Shown piece after piece: positions 14,132-14,479 of a stretch of DNA of 14,479 bases. The translations under genes were made by a program, and so were the position numbers. Below the pieces are notes generated by a model. It had not been told where the DNA came from. It ran no database searches and worked only from the letters and a program-made list of their open reading frames with translations. Numbering within the stretch: position 1 is the stretch's first letter; each line of letters starts with the position of its first letter. Origin of the DNA: an uncultured Collinsella sp. (GTDB taxonomy: Bacteria; Actinomycetota; Coriobacteriia; Coriobacteriales; Coriobacteriaceae); assembly GCA_900757235.1 (NCBI GenBank), contig CAAENB010000052.1, positions 1 through 14,479 of the forward strand, in the 5' to 3' direction.

Positions 14132-14170
14132 GGACAGGTTTATTTTGGCAGGTTTTATCTGGGCAAACGT
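14119..14170. repeat. Solo REP-like copy, GGGACAGGTTTATTTTGG family
   Basis: This 52-nt stretch matches 6639-6690 at 49 positions. It contains a small internal inverted pair, ACCTGCCAA with TTGGCAGGT. Unlike the copy at 6639-6761 it has no opposing arm in the following 100 nt. It begins within the degV reading frame and includes its stop codon (14129-14131). Confidence 0.85.
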
Positions 14171-14257
14171 TAAACGGTAACAAAGGCTTGCCTGACAAGA
14201 TCGGACAGGCCAAAGCCGTCGAACAACCGAAGTACACCCAGCCACAACAAAGCCATC

Positions 14258-14298
14258 ACGCCGACGCGCCGCAACTCAAGGCGCGCCGGCGTCTTTTT
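14258..14298 (+). terminator. Intrinsic terminator downstream of degV
   Basis: A 13-bp GC-rich stem (14258-14270 with 14280-14292, one mismatch) with a 9-nt loop is followed by CTTTTT on the plus strand. It is the first clear terminator after degV; the stretch between them holds the repeat and no gene. Confidence 0.85.
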
Positions 14299-14479
14299 AG
14301 GAGTCGCGGCGGAAAAGGGGCCGTTTTAGCCAAAAGGCCGCGAAACGCTTCCCATTACGCCGCAACTTCATTGCCGCCCAAGGTAGCGCACAGAGATGTG
14401 GTGTAAGAGGCGGGGCATGCCCCGCCTCCGCCCTTTCTTGAAAGGGAGGGGACACCGCCTAGAATTCGTCGTTGGAGTA
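14299..14479. other. 3' flank with a 22-bp perfect palindrome; no complete gene
   Basis: No complete gene is visible. A perfect 22-bp palindrome occupies 14407-14428 and a 7-bp hairpin, CCCTTTC with GAAAGGG, follows at 14431-14446. A minus-strand stop codon (complement of 14460-14462) preceded by an open frame of six codons to the window edge could be the end of a convergent gene that these hairpins terminate, but too little is present to call it. Confidence 0.4.

Overview
The window is a GC-rich chromosomal segment with tightly packed genes. Protein sequence character (SmtB-like ArsR repressor, split HMA/P-type ATPase, Uup-like ABC-F, Tat-type PstS lipoprotein, PepV-type dipeptidase, DegV) and several dispersed palindromic repeats suggest an anaerobic gut actinobacterium of the Coriobacteriia, Collinsella-like. 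That assignment is inference from sequence character only; no rRNA or other taxonomic marker is present.

Layout. (1) 287-3060, plus strand: a metal-efflux locus. It holds an SmtB/CzrA-type zinc-sensing repressor, a free-standing 72-residue HMA metal-binding protein and a P1B-2 (Zn/Cd/Pb) exporting ATPase that has no HMA domain of its own. A consensus promoter lies inside one arm of a perfect 23-bp inverted repeat, and a related operator-like palindrome recurs in front of the ATPase gene. (2) 3061-3340: a 127-nt nested hairpin between convergent genes. (3) 3340-3729, minus: a DtxR/MntR-family metal regulator with its own candidate operator. (4) 3941-6577, minus: a Uup-like ABC-F ATPase followed, probably by translational coupling, by a Cof-type HAD phosphatase. 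(5) 6781-10708, minus: a pstSCAB phosphate-uptake operon with overlapping genes, a clear terminator and a candidate Pho box of ACAAAC repeats at 11-12 nt spacing. No phoU or phoR is present. (6) 10725-10959: three consecutive inverted-repeat structures. (7) 10959-13113, minus: a PGP-like HAD phosphatase and a PepV-like dipeptidase, likely one operon. (8) 13271-14131, plus: a DegV/FakB-like protein, divergent from (7). (9) 14119-14479: a solo REP-like repeat overlapping the degV stop codon, a terminator and a 22-bp perfect palindrome.

The genes are mostly housekeeping: metal homeostasis, phosphate import, peptide and phosphoester hydrolysis, and translation support. I found no phage, CRISPR, toxin-antitoxin or defence system. 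The least explained content is in the intergenic DNA: at least two dispersed REP/REPIN-like families (a GGGACAGGTTTATTTTGG type and a TTGGGGACGTTC type) and two long nested hairpins at gene ends. One repeat copy supplies the last codons and the stop of degV.
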